64,000 nt of DNA, from NCBI GenBank assembly GCA_050084515.1, contig CM114273.1, forward strand, positions 2,728,001 through 2,792,000, written 5' to 3'. The notes below the pieces were generated by a model that did no database searches, was not told the DNA's origin, and saw only the letters and a program-made list of their open reading frames with translations. This document shows, piece after piece, positions 49,291-59,826 of this stretch; position 1 is the first letter of the stretch; each line of letters opens with the position of its first letter. The DNA comes from Blasia pusilla (Eukaryota > Marchantiophyta > Marchantiopsida > Blasiales). A program made the translations under genes and the position numbers.

Positions 49291-49559
49291 CATGGAATTG
49301 GAAAACGTTCCAAACAAGAGGAGAATCCAAGCAGATTTTAAATTCTAAACTCACTTTTGGCTCATTGTTGAAGGGGTTTAGGTTGATGCCTACCAACTTG
49401 CCTACCCCACAAGTCATCAAAACCCCCTTCATCTAAAGATTAGGATTCGTTGAAGAGATCACCTCTTTGGCCAGTATGCAATTGTTGCACTAAGAGCTTT
49501 CTCTATGCATTTGGTGGTCTTCAACTAGACCTCACTTTGCTTTCAATTTAGGATGGAAA

Positions 49560-50130
49560 TAATCCTTTGAGGTACGCTCCATCTCTCTTGACTTGGGTAC
49601 TTGGTCAACATTGGAAGCTCCAAGGCAAGGCACTTGTAAAGTGGTTCCCTCAATATCCTCCAACATCATTTCAACATTGCGAATTATGTGCTCTCGAGCG
49701 GATATTCATGAAACACACAATACAAACTCTAAGAAGAACTAGATTTTGCTCATTCAAGAGCACGAGTCTATTTTCAACACCTCATGTTTATGACACACTT
49801 TGAGTGCTTTCAAGATGAGGATTATCTTGGATTTACCTGGGGAGCACGACCGGAACTCCTAGGTTCATCCAAACTATTGTAGCTCCAAACCAATGGAGTT
49901 GAAAAGTGGGCTCCTCAACATCCAACTAGGAGACCCACCCAACAAACCTAAGGGCTCAATTGTGTGCTCTCAAGGAAACATGCATACAAGAGACAATCCA
50001 AACTTGAAGACTTTGGTGGTATTCAAGTCTAGTGCTCTTGAATACCATCAAAGTCTTCAAAAGCACTAGTACCGGTCGATTCCCACCACTTCATGAGGGT
50101 CTAGACACATTTTGAGTGCTTGCAAAATGA
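49560..50130. repeat. Two-copy tandem duplication, about 285-300 bp
   Basis: Matching phrases in both halves include TTGGAAGCTCCAAGGC / TGTAGCTCCAAACC, AATTATGTGCTCTC / AATTGTGTGCTCTC, and GACACACTTTGAGTGCTTTCAAGATGAGGATT / GACACATTTTGAGTGCTTGCAAAATGAGGATT. Confidence 0.72.
50006..50058. repeat. Compact 22-bp hairpin inside the 50-kb duplication
   Basis: Arms 50006-50027 and 50037-50058 pair over 22 bp with a single G-U-type difference and a 9-nt loop. Only the second half of the surrounding duplication has it. Confidence 0.85.
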
Positions 50131-51847
50131 GGATTCTTTGAGATCCAATCCACTTATTGGATGGATTGATCTAGAGAAAGAGGGAGTATGGTAACAACTG
50201 CTCAAAGTATTCATTCTACTGCCCGAGTAGGAAGCTAGAAGACTACCTAGCCCTCAAGATTCATCTCAATCCATAGAGCACCAAGTGCTTTAATTTTTTT
50301 GTTCAATGGCTTTAGTTGATTCACACACCATCTACCTCTTAAAAGTTGGGTATTGAGTTGGTTCGGCTAGTGATGACATTGGTTGCAAAACTCAAAAAAT
50401 TTGGAGATTTCCAAATGATATCTGTAAAGTTAAGCAAGTTTTAGGTGAGAACAATGGATTTTTTTTTGTAAAATTTGCAAACTTATGCTAGAAATTTGAA
50501 AATATATAGTTGGAAAAATAGTTGATATAAGAAACTAGTGTGCGGCCCCTCTCATGGGATGGGAAAATCCATCCCCTGAACTCTTCCAAAATAGTGTGGC
50601 AAGAGTTTTTATTCCAAAAATATTGAAAAAAATACTGAAAATATAAAAAATTGATATTTTTAGAAGCAAATGTGGTGCTGGTTATGTGTGCACTTGTTCC
50701 TTAATAAGAGGTGTTGTGGCACTACTAAAAAATTTTATTTTAAAAAACACACTATATTTGGGGTTGGTAAAAAAAAAGAATTTTCTAAACTATCTAGTTA
50801 AGGTTTGCTATGCACACTCTCATTTATGAAGATACCCTTTTGAATCTTGGAGGAGGATACACTTTCTCTTTCCAATTTTAAATAGAATGGGGGCCATTTA
50901 GATCTTGAATCACAATCTTCTCATGTGGAAGTCTATAGTAAAGTAGTGGTCCTTTGGATCTTGAGGAATAATCCACTCGTTTGAATTTTGAAGTTCTTAC
51001 TGGTACTATAGTAAACAAGAGTAACGAGAACTTTCCCATCATTTTGCATTATTAGGGGCACTCTCTTTGGAAAGAATATAGTAAAAAATATTGTAGCACT
51101 TTTGATGCCAATGTTTTCCAAGATGTACATGATTATCATAGCTCGAGGAACATTGGAGAGAGTGTTTCCTATAATTGTGTGAGAATTTAAAGTGGAGGTT
51201 TTCTAGCATGGATTTGACGAACAAATGAATGGGGAAATAAAAGAGATAGTTGAATAAAATTTGTAGTCCACTTGCAACACTAAGACCTATGTGATTCCTC
51301 CTATATGTGAGAAGATGTATGTGATTGATGTCACGTCTTTTAGGATAGATCGGTGAGATCTAGTAGAGCGCCTTTGCGCGTAGTGGAGGACAGGCTCAAG
51401 AGGTCGAGGATGACTTGCTGAGGCTCCGAAAAACATGAGAGAGCAGGTTTCGCCTTTGTTTCGGCTCATTTGGAGCCATATTGAGAAACTTACTATTTTA
51501 GATAAGTACCATTTTGAATATATGGTCAACTTTCTATTTCTAGTAAGTGGCTTTTGACCTCCTACATCATGTCAAGAGCCAAGGAGGTGACTTGGGAGCA
51601 TAAATTACCATGGAGAGAGCTTGGGAGAGGGGAGGGGTATACTTCAAGGAGAGAGAGCTTGAGAACTCATTCTCTCTTTGTTGAACCTCTTGGTATGAGG
51701 CGGCGGAGCTACAATGTTGCTTGCCTTGTGTGTGTAACCCAAGCCTCTAATTAGGAGAGTGGGTTTGGTTTCACATTGAGAGAGATATGTGAGAGTGCAC
51801 ACATTTGAGAGTTATGATGTTGAGAGAGATAGGATCTTATTTTATTA
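50131..51847. other. Intergenic DNA
   Basis: AT-rich, without a supported gene. A CTAG-containing segment at 50533-50570 resembles a Helitron end but has no hairpin. Confidence 0.4.
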
Positions 51848-51965
51848 GAGATATTTTGGTACTTCTTGTTCCGTTGTTTGGATGCCATGAGTTAGCATGG
51901 GATCGTGCGTGTTTGTATGTTTGTTTGGTGACAACGATGTATGTTGTATAGCGATGTGTATCCGC
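51848..51965. mobile_element. One-armed relic of the 20.9-kb MITE-like element
   Basis: The segment from ATATTTTGGTACTTCTTGTTCCGTTG through CCATGAGTTAGCATGGGATC to GTATAGCGATGTGTATCCGC aligns with the reverse complement of 20906-21023, meaning the core and one terminal arm. The second arm is absent. Confidence 0.7.
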
Positions 51966-53379
51966 ACGACATTGACATAGCTTGGAGAACATGGAAGAGA
52001 GTGTTTCATTTAATTTCTTGGGGATATAAGGTCTAGATTATCATGTCATGGATTTGATGAAAAAATATATAGACGAGTTGAATGAGACTTTCAATCCTTG
52101 TCCTGCGCCTACTCTCCTTGAACGTTCATCTTTGTTATTTTAGAAGCGTGCGTTCAGTAGGACACACTGTTAATGCTGATATGCACCCAAACATGCACTC
52201 ACGTTAGTCGTGTTTGGATCAATCACCGGTTCTAACTTTCCGAGTTTTCGACTCGGCCTCTCATCGAGGTTAACCTTCATAGTTTTACGGTTTATAACAC
52301 AGGCAAGTCTTTGAAGACTTGGGACAGACTTTCTTGTGGGTTCACGAACCTCAAACGGCGTTTGAATGCTTGGAGGTTCCAATTGCCCAATAGACATCGA
52401 ATGATTCCCTAGCCGAAAATCACAAACATGATTTGCGGGTTGGAATCCAAGTGTGGCTTGCAAAGTCCATTCCCTTGGATCACGTTTGGGTTTCGAATTC
52501 CAACGCCAAACTCCCATTCCATCGCGTGTCCTTGAGACGCCGTCTGGTGCTCAAAGTGGAGTTCGTGTTCCAAGAATCCTTGGAGAGACTCCCTCTTACT
52601 AGTTCTTTTGGGGATCCCCACCCTCCCTCTTACTTTAGGGAAAGACAATTGGGCCCCTTAGATTAACCCTCAACCCGAATGCTCTCATAGTCATTTTCGG
52701 CAAATATCTCACCCTCTACTTATGCGTTTGTTGAGATGTTTGGTACGTTGGAAAAATCCCCAAACGCTAGTCGTGTTCCAAAATTGGTTTTCACCTCTTT
52801 GGCAACTAACCTTCCTAGCCTCAACTCATCTCAAATCTTGGTTCACGTTTGGTCGAGGTTTCCTGGAAGCAGCCACAAACGCATGAAACACACAACTCTA
52901 TTCCGCATTTCGTTACTTGGACTTTTCCAAGACACCTCTCCAAAAATCTCTCCAAAGCGCGATCATCGTAGCATGAGTCCACTAAAGTTTTGATGTTCCC
53001 CTTGGCGCCTATTTGGTGTTCGTTTGGTTATGAGGGTCACGACAATCCTCCCATAAGCCCAAAGGCCTATGGAGCCCTTTCATCTACATAACAATGCGTC
53101 GCATCAACAATCGACTCCAAGTTTGATGTCTATCTTCCTCAATCGTACCATGATGTGACGTCTATCCCATCCAATTACATTAGTTTCATCTAGCTAATTT
53201 AGAATGAACGCGTCTATCATTAGCTCGAGCATTGCATAAGCATCGACTTGTATATGATAATGCCATCGCATGATGACAATCCAACTTCAAACTTTTTCCC
53301 TTAAGATTTCCATATTATAACTTTGTTATTTTGGTGAAGATTTAGATTTTTTTTCCAAATCCTAGCATATAGTCACATC
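51966..53379. other. Intergenic DNA, moderately GC-rich from 52.1 to 53.0 kb
   Basis: Overlapping open frames occur on both strands (minus 52170-52517, plus 52433-52666) without domains. A small CAAGTCTTTGAAGACTTG palindrome lies at about 52302-52319. No gene is supported. Confidence 0.4.
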
Positions 53380-54104
53380 TAGCGTGAGTCATCCATATCC
53401 ATTCTCTCGCGGCATTGTCATCCATGCCCCTTATGCTTAGACTACATGCATAGCCAATATGCACAAGGCTCTAAGACATTCTCTCACCATGGTCACCCAT
53501 TCCCTATGCTTGCTCGGACTAAATGCATAGCTAATAATCGTAAGGGCACAAAAGACATCATGTCATCATGGTCATCCATGTCCTATGCTCAGACCACGTG
53601 CATAGCCAATAAGCACAAGGCACACCTATCTCAAGGTGGCCATCCATGTCATATGCTCATACTACATGCATAGCCAATAAGCACAAGGCACATAAGACAT
53701 TATCTGAGCATCGTCATCCATGCCCTATGCTCGGACTACACACACACACAACCAATATGCACAAGACACACAAGACCTTCTCTCGGCATGGTCATCATGC
53801 CCTATGCTTGCTTTACACGTGCAGCCAATAGGCACAAGGCACACAAGACCTTCTCTCGGCATGGTCATCCATGCCCTATGCTTGCTCGGACTACATGCAG
53901 AGCCAATAAGCACAAGGGCACATAAGACATTATCTCAGCATGGTCATCCATGCCCTATGCTCGCTCGGACTACACGCACAGCCAATAGGCACAAAGCACA
54001 CAAGACCTTCTCTCAACATGGTCATCCATGCCCTATGCTCGCTCGGACTACACGCACAGCCAATAGGCACAAGGCACGGAAGACGTTATCTCCCCGCATG
54101 GCCA
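53380..54104. repeat. Minisatellite, about nine units of 68-79 bp
   Basis: Units start with AGCCAATA(A/G)GCACAAGGC at 53452, 53529, 53604, 53672, 53750, 53823, 53901, 53980 and 54058. Each continues with AAGAC..TCTC..CATGGTCATCCATG and CCCTATGCTTGCTCGGACTAC. The last full units are nearly identical and the first are diverged, so growth seems recent at the right side. Because 78 bp is divisible by three, a repetitive 162-codon frame stays open across the right part (53720-54208). I regard this as a by-product. Confidence 0.92.
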
Positions 54105-54459
54105 TCGGCAGCCTAGACACGGACGGCTCTGCTCTTGGGTCGACACCTGGCCCGCCATGGGAAAGGGAAAGGGAAAGGGCACTCACCTTTGACGGGATCC
54201 CATATTAGTTCAGCCCTTTCACACAGAGAGCAGGGAGGACCCAGGAGCACCGAATCCGCGAGTTTGTGGGGCATGGCTATGGCTGTGGCCTCAGGGTCTG
54301 TCATGTGCGACGAAAACATGGTTCTTGAGCTGAATCTGATGTCGGGAACAGACAGAATCGGGCGATTAGGAGCTGCATTCGAGTTGGGGACAGATCCCGC
54401 GACTCTAGGGTAACCGGTTATGTGCTCTCTAACGGCGTATGGAGGACGGTAGCGTCGGA
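54105..54459. other. Spacer between two arrays
   Basis: GC-richer sequence with a GGGAAA-type run (about 54159-54179) and no supported gene. Confidence 0.4.
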
Positions 54460-55140
54460 GTTTTGATTATCTGCAGAATCTTTCAATGGAAAGGAATCCA
54501 GCGGCAGAGCATTTTGTTTACGTATGTCTTTGAAACAACAGTGCTGAGGCTCGGGCTGAATTCTGAACAGAAGCTCACGGGTTTTGGTGGTCTGCAGAGA
54601 ATTCTAATGGAGAGGAATCGAACAGCGGCGCAGTGATACGCATGATTCTGAAACCCGAGTGCTCAAACTCGTTCTGAATTCTGAACAGAAGCTCGATAAT
54701 TCCGGTGATCTGTAGTGGATTCCAATCCAGAGGGATCGAACAGCAGCGCAGTGACGCAAATAAATATGAAATCCGAAAAGAGCTGAAGCCTGTCCTGAGT
54801 TCTGAATAGAACCTCAATGGTGTTGGTGATCTGCAGGGCACTGATTCCAATCTGTAGGAATCCAACAGCAGCGATTGAGCACACACAATCGAAACCCTCA
54901 TACTGAAGCTCGTCCTACACCTGAACAGATCCTTGGAGTGAATGGAACTTTCTGGCTCTTGGTGATCTGCAGAGCATTCCAATCTAGAGGAAGCCAACAT
55001 CAGCGCGGTGATCTCGCACCACGTGAGACCGCAGAGCTCAATCTCGCCCGCCCTCAAACTCTAGACAATCCCTTACTGGTCTCGGTGCCATACACAGCAT
55101 GAAGATTCAAAGGAAAGCCGACCAACAGCAGCGCATTGCT
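54460..55140. repeat. Tandem array upstream of the SIS gene, period about 118-139 bp
   Basis: GTGATCTGCAGAG(C/A)ATTCCAATC, then AGAGGAATC(C/G)AACAGC(A/G)GCGCAGTGA, then ACTGAAGCTCGTCCTGAATTCTGAACAGA recurs at about 54466, 54587, 54705, 54823, 54962 and 55081. Units differ by about a quarter of bases. The minus-strand frame over it (54575-55057) is made of these repeats. Confidence 0.85.
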
Positions 55141-55214
55141 CACACATAACTCGAAATGAGTGCTGACGCTCGTCTCTAAACCCTGGACGCCCCCTCGAGA
55201 GCTCCAATCTCCAC

Positions 55215-55390
55215 TCGCTCATAGCTCGAATCCCCAATCGATCTACCTCCAAATCTCAATTGATCAAAGCTCGGATCCCCATTGATCATAGCTCGCATCC
55301 CCAATTCCTCAAAGCTCGCATCCCCAATCGCTCACAGCTCGGATCCCCAATCGATCAGAGCTCGGATCCCCAATCGAGCACGCTCGCCCC
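55215..55390. repeat. 25-bp minisatellite upstream of the SIS gene
   Basis: About seven units of the type AGCTCGGATCCCCAATCGATCA occur in direct order, ending about 320 bp before the SIS start codon. They sit in the likely promoter. Confidence 0.88.
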
Positions 55391-55707
55391 TGAGCCTCCT
55401 GAACCCCAGCGCGGTAGAATCACAGGCCATGGAAGAAGCGAGCTCTCGGCGTCGCCTAGCAGCAAGCAGGACCACCTGCGCTTCCCTCGTGCCACGTCAA
55501 CTGGATCTCATAGCCTAAAAGCCCCACCTAAAAGCTCCCGACACGACGTTTCACGAGAATCTCCCGTGTCTCTTATTGGATGAGCGGGAAGAATCGAATA
55601 GCTCCGGCGCCATGGCCACCAGACCCTCCGCCTGCACAACCCAGCGCTGCGCGAGCGACGACGAGGACGAGGACGAGGACGAGGTCGAGGAGGGGTAAGG
55701 AGGAGCG

Positions 55708-57392
55708 ATGGGCAAGAAGGCAGACGCACCGGCGCCATCTCCAGCCGCGTCTGCTGCCGCTGCTAAGAAAGGAGCTGCATCCGCAGCGACTCCGTCCTCA
55801 CCTCCCGCGGGCAAGCAGGGAGCGGCAGCTTCATCGCCATCCCCAGCAGCAGCTGCGAAGCGCCCATCCCTCCCATCACCACCAGGATCACCCCCCGCCG
55901 CAGCGGTGAGGAAAGAATCCTCATCACCCCCACCAGGATCGCCCCCAGCAGCAGCAGCAGCCGCGGGGAAGAAGCAATTGTCCTCCCCACCGGCATCACC
56001 AGCAGCAGCAGGAGGATCGGGGAAGAAAGAATCGTCATCCCTACCAGGATCAGCAGCGGCAGCAGGTGCAGCGGGGAAGAAAGAATTGTCATCCCCACCA
56101 GGATCAGGATCAGGAGGAGGAGCAGGGAAGAAAGGATCGGTGGTAGGAGGAGGTGCGAAGGTGGAAGAATCTGCGGGAGGCGGAAGGAAATCTCTATCTC
56201 GAGAGCCCGCTCCGAATGCAGAAACCGCAGTGCTGCCGGTGCCTTCCGGAGTGGCGGATGCGCTGCACCCCGAGGATGCCGAGTTCCGAGAGCGGGCTGC
56301 CACTGCCACCATCGCCGACGAGCGGTCCGCGATGTCCACGCTCTCGTTCATGGCAGCGGGAGCGCTGGCCGAGATTCACCGCGTGTTCAACCGCTGCGAC
56401 ATGATGCGCAACGACCCTGCCAAGGTCCTGGTGCGGCAGATCATGCTGGCCAGAGGCAACATCATCGTCCTGCACGGCGTGGGGCGCGAGGGGCTGATGA
56501 TGAGGGGATTAACAATGCGCTTGTTTCACTTGGGATTGCGAGCCCATTGTCTCGGCGACATGACCACTCCCAAATTGGCCCCGGGGATTTGTTCATCGCC
56601 AGCGCGGGGCCGGGGGAATTCAGCAGCGTCAACGCTCTCATGACCACTGCGAAGGAAGCTGGCGCGACCGTTCTGCTGGTCACGGCGCAATCGGAAGGCA
56701 CCGCTGCGAAAATCGCACATTTTGTCGCATGGCTGCCTGCGCAGACGATGAAAGACGAGGATCCCGAAGCCGGGCAGCTGCCTCAGGATCGACCTTTCGA
56801 TCGCTACTCCATCCCCGCCCGCCCCGCCGAAAACCTCTACGCGTTCCACCGCTCCTTCAAACCCACCGACATCTTCGACGATCCTTTGCCCCTCTCATCC
56901 CCCGGAATGCTCGACAAGAAGACCAAAGAGGACGCCAAATCAGCCATCGCCGCGAAGCTCAAGGACGACATCCGCAAAGGCCAGGGCCCCAAAGACTACT
57001 CCAAGCTCAACCAGAAACCGCCTCACGAGGAAGACGACTCCGCAGCAGACGATCCCAAATCGCCCAAATCCCCGAAATCGGGCAAATCGGGGCAATCGGG
57101 CAAGAAAGAGGAGCGGAGGGGGGAGTTGGGAGTGGGAGGGATTCCTGGAAAGGAGAGGGTTCCGCACTATATGTTGCCTCTGGAGGGAGGGCACATCGAA
57201 CGGGAGATCGTGCAGAAGTGTAGGGGAGATCCGGAGTACATCTGTCTGTTGGCCGAGAACAAGATTCTGCCGATGGGCAGCGTCTACGAGGGATCGCTCT
57301 ACATCCTCTTCGAAATTGTCGTCTACACTCTGCGGGTGAAGCTGCACGAGACGCTGGAAGGGATGGTGTCCCGCCACACGAACATGGAATGA
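55708..57392 (+). CDS. hxlB-like SIS-domain (sugar-phosphate isomerase fold) protein, with a one-base frame break
   Basis: This intronless gene reads as about 561 residues if one base is restored in frame. Residues 1 to about 190 are low-complexity Ala/Pro/Ser/Lys repeats (SSPPGSPAAAAGKK type). A helical segment follows, then a SIS domain at about 240-360 with NIIVLHGVGREGLMMRG, DMTTPKLAP and SAGPGEFSSV, the sugar-phosphate loop region of 6-phospho-3-hexuloisomerase relatives. After AWLPAQTM comes a charged insert of about 150 residues with a KSPKSPKSGKSG block. The end, LPMGSVYEGSLYILFE to HTNME, matches the plant hxlB-like family as I know it, where proteins are much shorter. The frame changes at 56579-56586 (C4G4): frame one runs on to a stop at 56643, while the correct frame resumes at Gly-Asp (56583). 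Either the base is missing from the assembly or the gene is broken. The substrate in plants is not established. Confidence 0.82.
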
Positions 57393-57985
57393 TCGTCATC
57401 TTCTTCCGCCGTCCCCACCTGAAACGACTTACATCGGATCATTCTTTCTAATCCTTCTTCCGCCGTCCCCATGAGCAACGGTGGATCGAAAGCTATCCTC
57501 TGAAATGATTTTTCGTTTTCTTCCGTAGTCCCATGACAAACGATGGATCTTCCGCGGCCCCCATGAGAAACAGCTTACTCAAAGCTCTCATGTCCGGCCA
57601 CAGCAGCATGAATACTTCTCGTTTTCTTCCGCGGTCCCCAAGAGAAACAGCGGATTGGAAGCTCCGATTTCCCGCCACAGCAACATGAATAATTCTCGTT
57701 GTCTTCCGCCGTCCCATGAGAAACAGTGCATCGGAAGCGATGGTGTAAACCCATGAATGATTTTCGTTTCATTCCGCGGTCCCATGAGGATCGGTGCAGT
57801 GGAAGCGATGGTGTCCCCTTGACTGATTTCCGCTTTCTTCCGCGGTCACCATGACGTCGAAGCCGTGGTAGATTGGAAGCGATGGTGCTCCGCCGCACGA
57901 ACATCAATCATTTTCGTTTTCTTCCGCAGTCCCCATGAGAAACGGAAGCGATGGCGTCCCGCCCCACGAATAAGAACGCTTCTTT
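57356..57985. repeat. Tandem array whose unit includes the SIS gene's stop region
   Basis: The last 34 nt of the SIS coding sequence (from GGAAGGGATGGTGTCCCGCC) plus about 45 nt of downstream sequence (TTCTTCCGCCGTCCCC..GAAAC) form a unit of about 75-85 bp. It recurs, diverged, about seven or eight times down to 57985. The copies at 57876 and 57944 keep GGAAGCGATGG(T/C)G and CCGC(C/A)-CACGAA. The array lies where the 3' UTR should be. Confidence 0.87.
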
Positions 57986-58389
57986 TCTTTTTTCTTTTTT
58001 ATTATTACTTTCATTTTTATTGTTTACGGGAGTCGAGGCAAATTTTGGCTTCCACGTTCCCATGCGAAACGGTGGATAAGTAAGTCACTGCTTACCTGCT
58101 GACGTGGACTTGGCCGGTTGATATCTCAGCTTACCGGCTATGGGGTCCCTGGAAATGTGGGTCCCTTTGTATTTGGTATCGGATAGGTTACCGGAATGAA
58201 GCCCATTTTCGTAGTTTTCCGTTGTCTTCGTGAGTGCCGGTATGAGGCAAAATAGTCTACGGTTTGCTCATCTTCGAGTATATTGTGGGATTTGTTATGG
58301 TAAAGGGGATTGTGGGTTTGTCTCCTTTGGGTACATTGTGGGGTTTGTTTGGCATATGGAGATTGAGGGTTTGAATATTGTGGGGTTAG
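57986..58389. other. Spacer with short internal repeats
   Basis: The phrase TATTGTGGG(G/A)TTTGTTATGG recurs loosely at about 58281, 58333 and 58377. No gene is supported. Confidence 0.4.
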
Positions 58390-58775
58390 TTATGGGTGTA
58401 AACATTTGGGACATTATGGTTTGAGTGAACGTTGGCGAGTTGTCTTTCATGTGGTTGCTCTCTTTTTATGTGAGTTGAAAAATGGATGTCTTTGGTTACT
58501 GCGATTTTTTATTGTAGGTGATGGGTCTCCATAGATTTGCAACGTGTCCGAGCCAATGGGATTCTGAAGTGGGGCAGAGATCATGGGAGACGTTGGTGTC
58601 GAAGGTCCTTTTAGTGGTAGTCTAGGGTAATTAATATTACCTTTGTTGTTGGTGAATTTAGAAAGGGGGTGCCCTTTTCTTTTTCTTGGGCTAGATGTTG
58701 TCTTAAAGGAAATTGATTCTTTGAGTCCCCCTTCTTTTGTACTTTTGATGGGTTCCCCATCGTCCTTTCATCCAA
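58390..58775 (+). mobile_element. 5'-truncated 3' end of the 5.6-8.9 kb retroelement
   Basis: The sequence aligns with about 8500-8870. Shared blocks include GGGTCTCCATAG..TTGCA(G/A)CGTG, CATG(T)GGGAGACG, TTGTTG(C/T)TG and TTTGAGTCCCCCTTCTTTTGTACTT..GATGGGTT. Many differences are C-to-T or G-to-A, as expected of an old methylated copy. Only the 3' end is present, the usual result of incomplete LINE reverse transcription. The left limit is approximate. Confidence 0.75.
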
Positions 58776-59826
58776 ACTTTCCCTTTTTCTTTTATGTACT
58801 AGTATGTTGCCACTGGCCTATTCATGAAACTTGAATCTCGACCTTCGTCTCCCTCTCCCTTCACTTATCTTATTTCTTCCCTTTTTTTCTCAACTTATCT
58901 TTGTTTGACACTAGAAGGAGGACTTGGTAACTCACTCCTCTATTAATAGTAGAAGATTGTCGGGTTTATTTCCTCTTGCACAATGAGTTTTTCTTTGTGT
59001 ACACTAAGATTGAACACACTACAAACTTTACGTGTTGCAGACTTGAGCATGAACTTGTGTGGAAATCTAGGAAAGAGGTTGAACACATCCTTCTAATGCA
59101 ACAACTCTCAAGTTTTAACAAAAACCAAAACTCAAGTTCCAACCAACACAACCTGCGTTTTGAGTTATCCGCACTAGCCACATTCTCATCCCTCATTGCC
59201 TTGTGGCTAGAGGTGAGGTCTTAGTAGTGAAGATTGAGAGGTCGATGTGGATACCGATTAGCTTGCAAATACTCGTAGATTCGAGTTGAAATTGACAAGA
59301 GACAAGCCAAGCAATTGGGTTCCTCAAATAGTGGGAGATCATAAAGCTCAAGTTGAACTGGTCATGAGACTGGTTTATGCATGCCAAAAAGAAAGTGTTG
59401 TTTTCTCTGGTGATGAATACTGATGTGATGGTGATTTATGTCACTAGCGATAAAGATCAAATTAGGTAAGACAAAGTGGGCAAAAGTAGGAGTTCAAAGG
59501 GTGGTGAAGGGAATTGAGATGCTAATATTTGTAAATTCACTGCTTCTACGTGAACATTGATTGCATGGGTATCAAAGATTAATTTCTGCAAACAATCCAG
59601 CATGCTGAACATGTGTACAAAGCCCAGAGCTTCCATATGGGCATCCAGAGGTCAGCTGCCTACCTAAAGTCAGCATGGCAGGGCTGGAGGACAAGGGCAA
59701 AAAGTGGCTCCCTGCAATGGATGCTGGGAAATTTATAGGATGTGACGTTATGTTTCTTTTCAATGGCAGTCACCAAAGGAAGCTGCAAAGAATTTGAAGA
59801 ATAACTACATCTACCATCACTCGATT
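58776..59826. other. Intergenic DNA downstream of two convergent genes
   Basis: Lies between the 3' ends of the SIS gene (plus strand) and the 59.8-kb gene (minus strand). Open frames at 58966-59224 overlap on both strands and show no domain. The part left of 59827 must hold the 3' UTR of the minus-strand gene. Confidence 0.45.

Noticed and set aside
50533-50760. Possible further Helitron (ACTAGTG near 50533)
   Set aside because: There is a CTAG/T context but no hairpin beside it and no TC-type 5' end at a plausible distance.
53380-54104. CRISPR-like array
   Set aside because: Units of 68-79 bp are repeated throughout, without unique spacers, and the context is a plant nuclear genome.
53720-54208. 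162-codon repetitive protein
   Set aside because: The frame follows from a tandem unit divisible by three. Other frames are open over the same units, and no start context or flanking coding sequence supports it.
55551-56351. 266-codon minus-strand frame opposite the SIS gene
   Set aside because: It is the complement of the Ala/Pro/Ser-rich coding repeats on the plus strand. Its composition (Asp/Ala/Pro runs) mirrors them and it has no domain.
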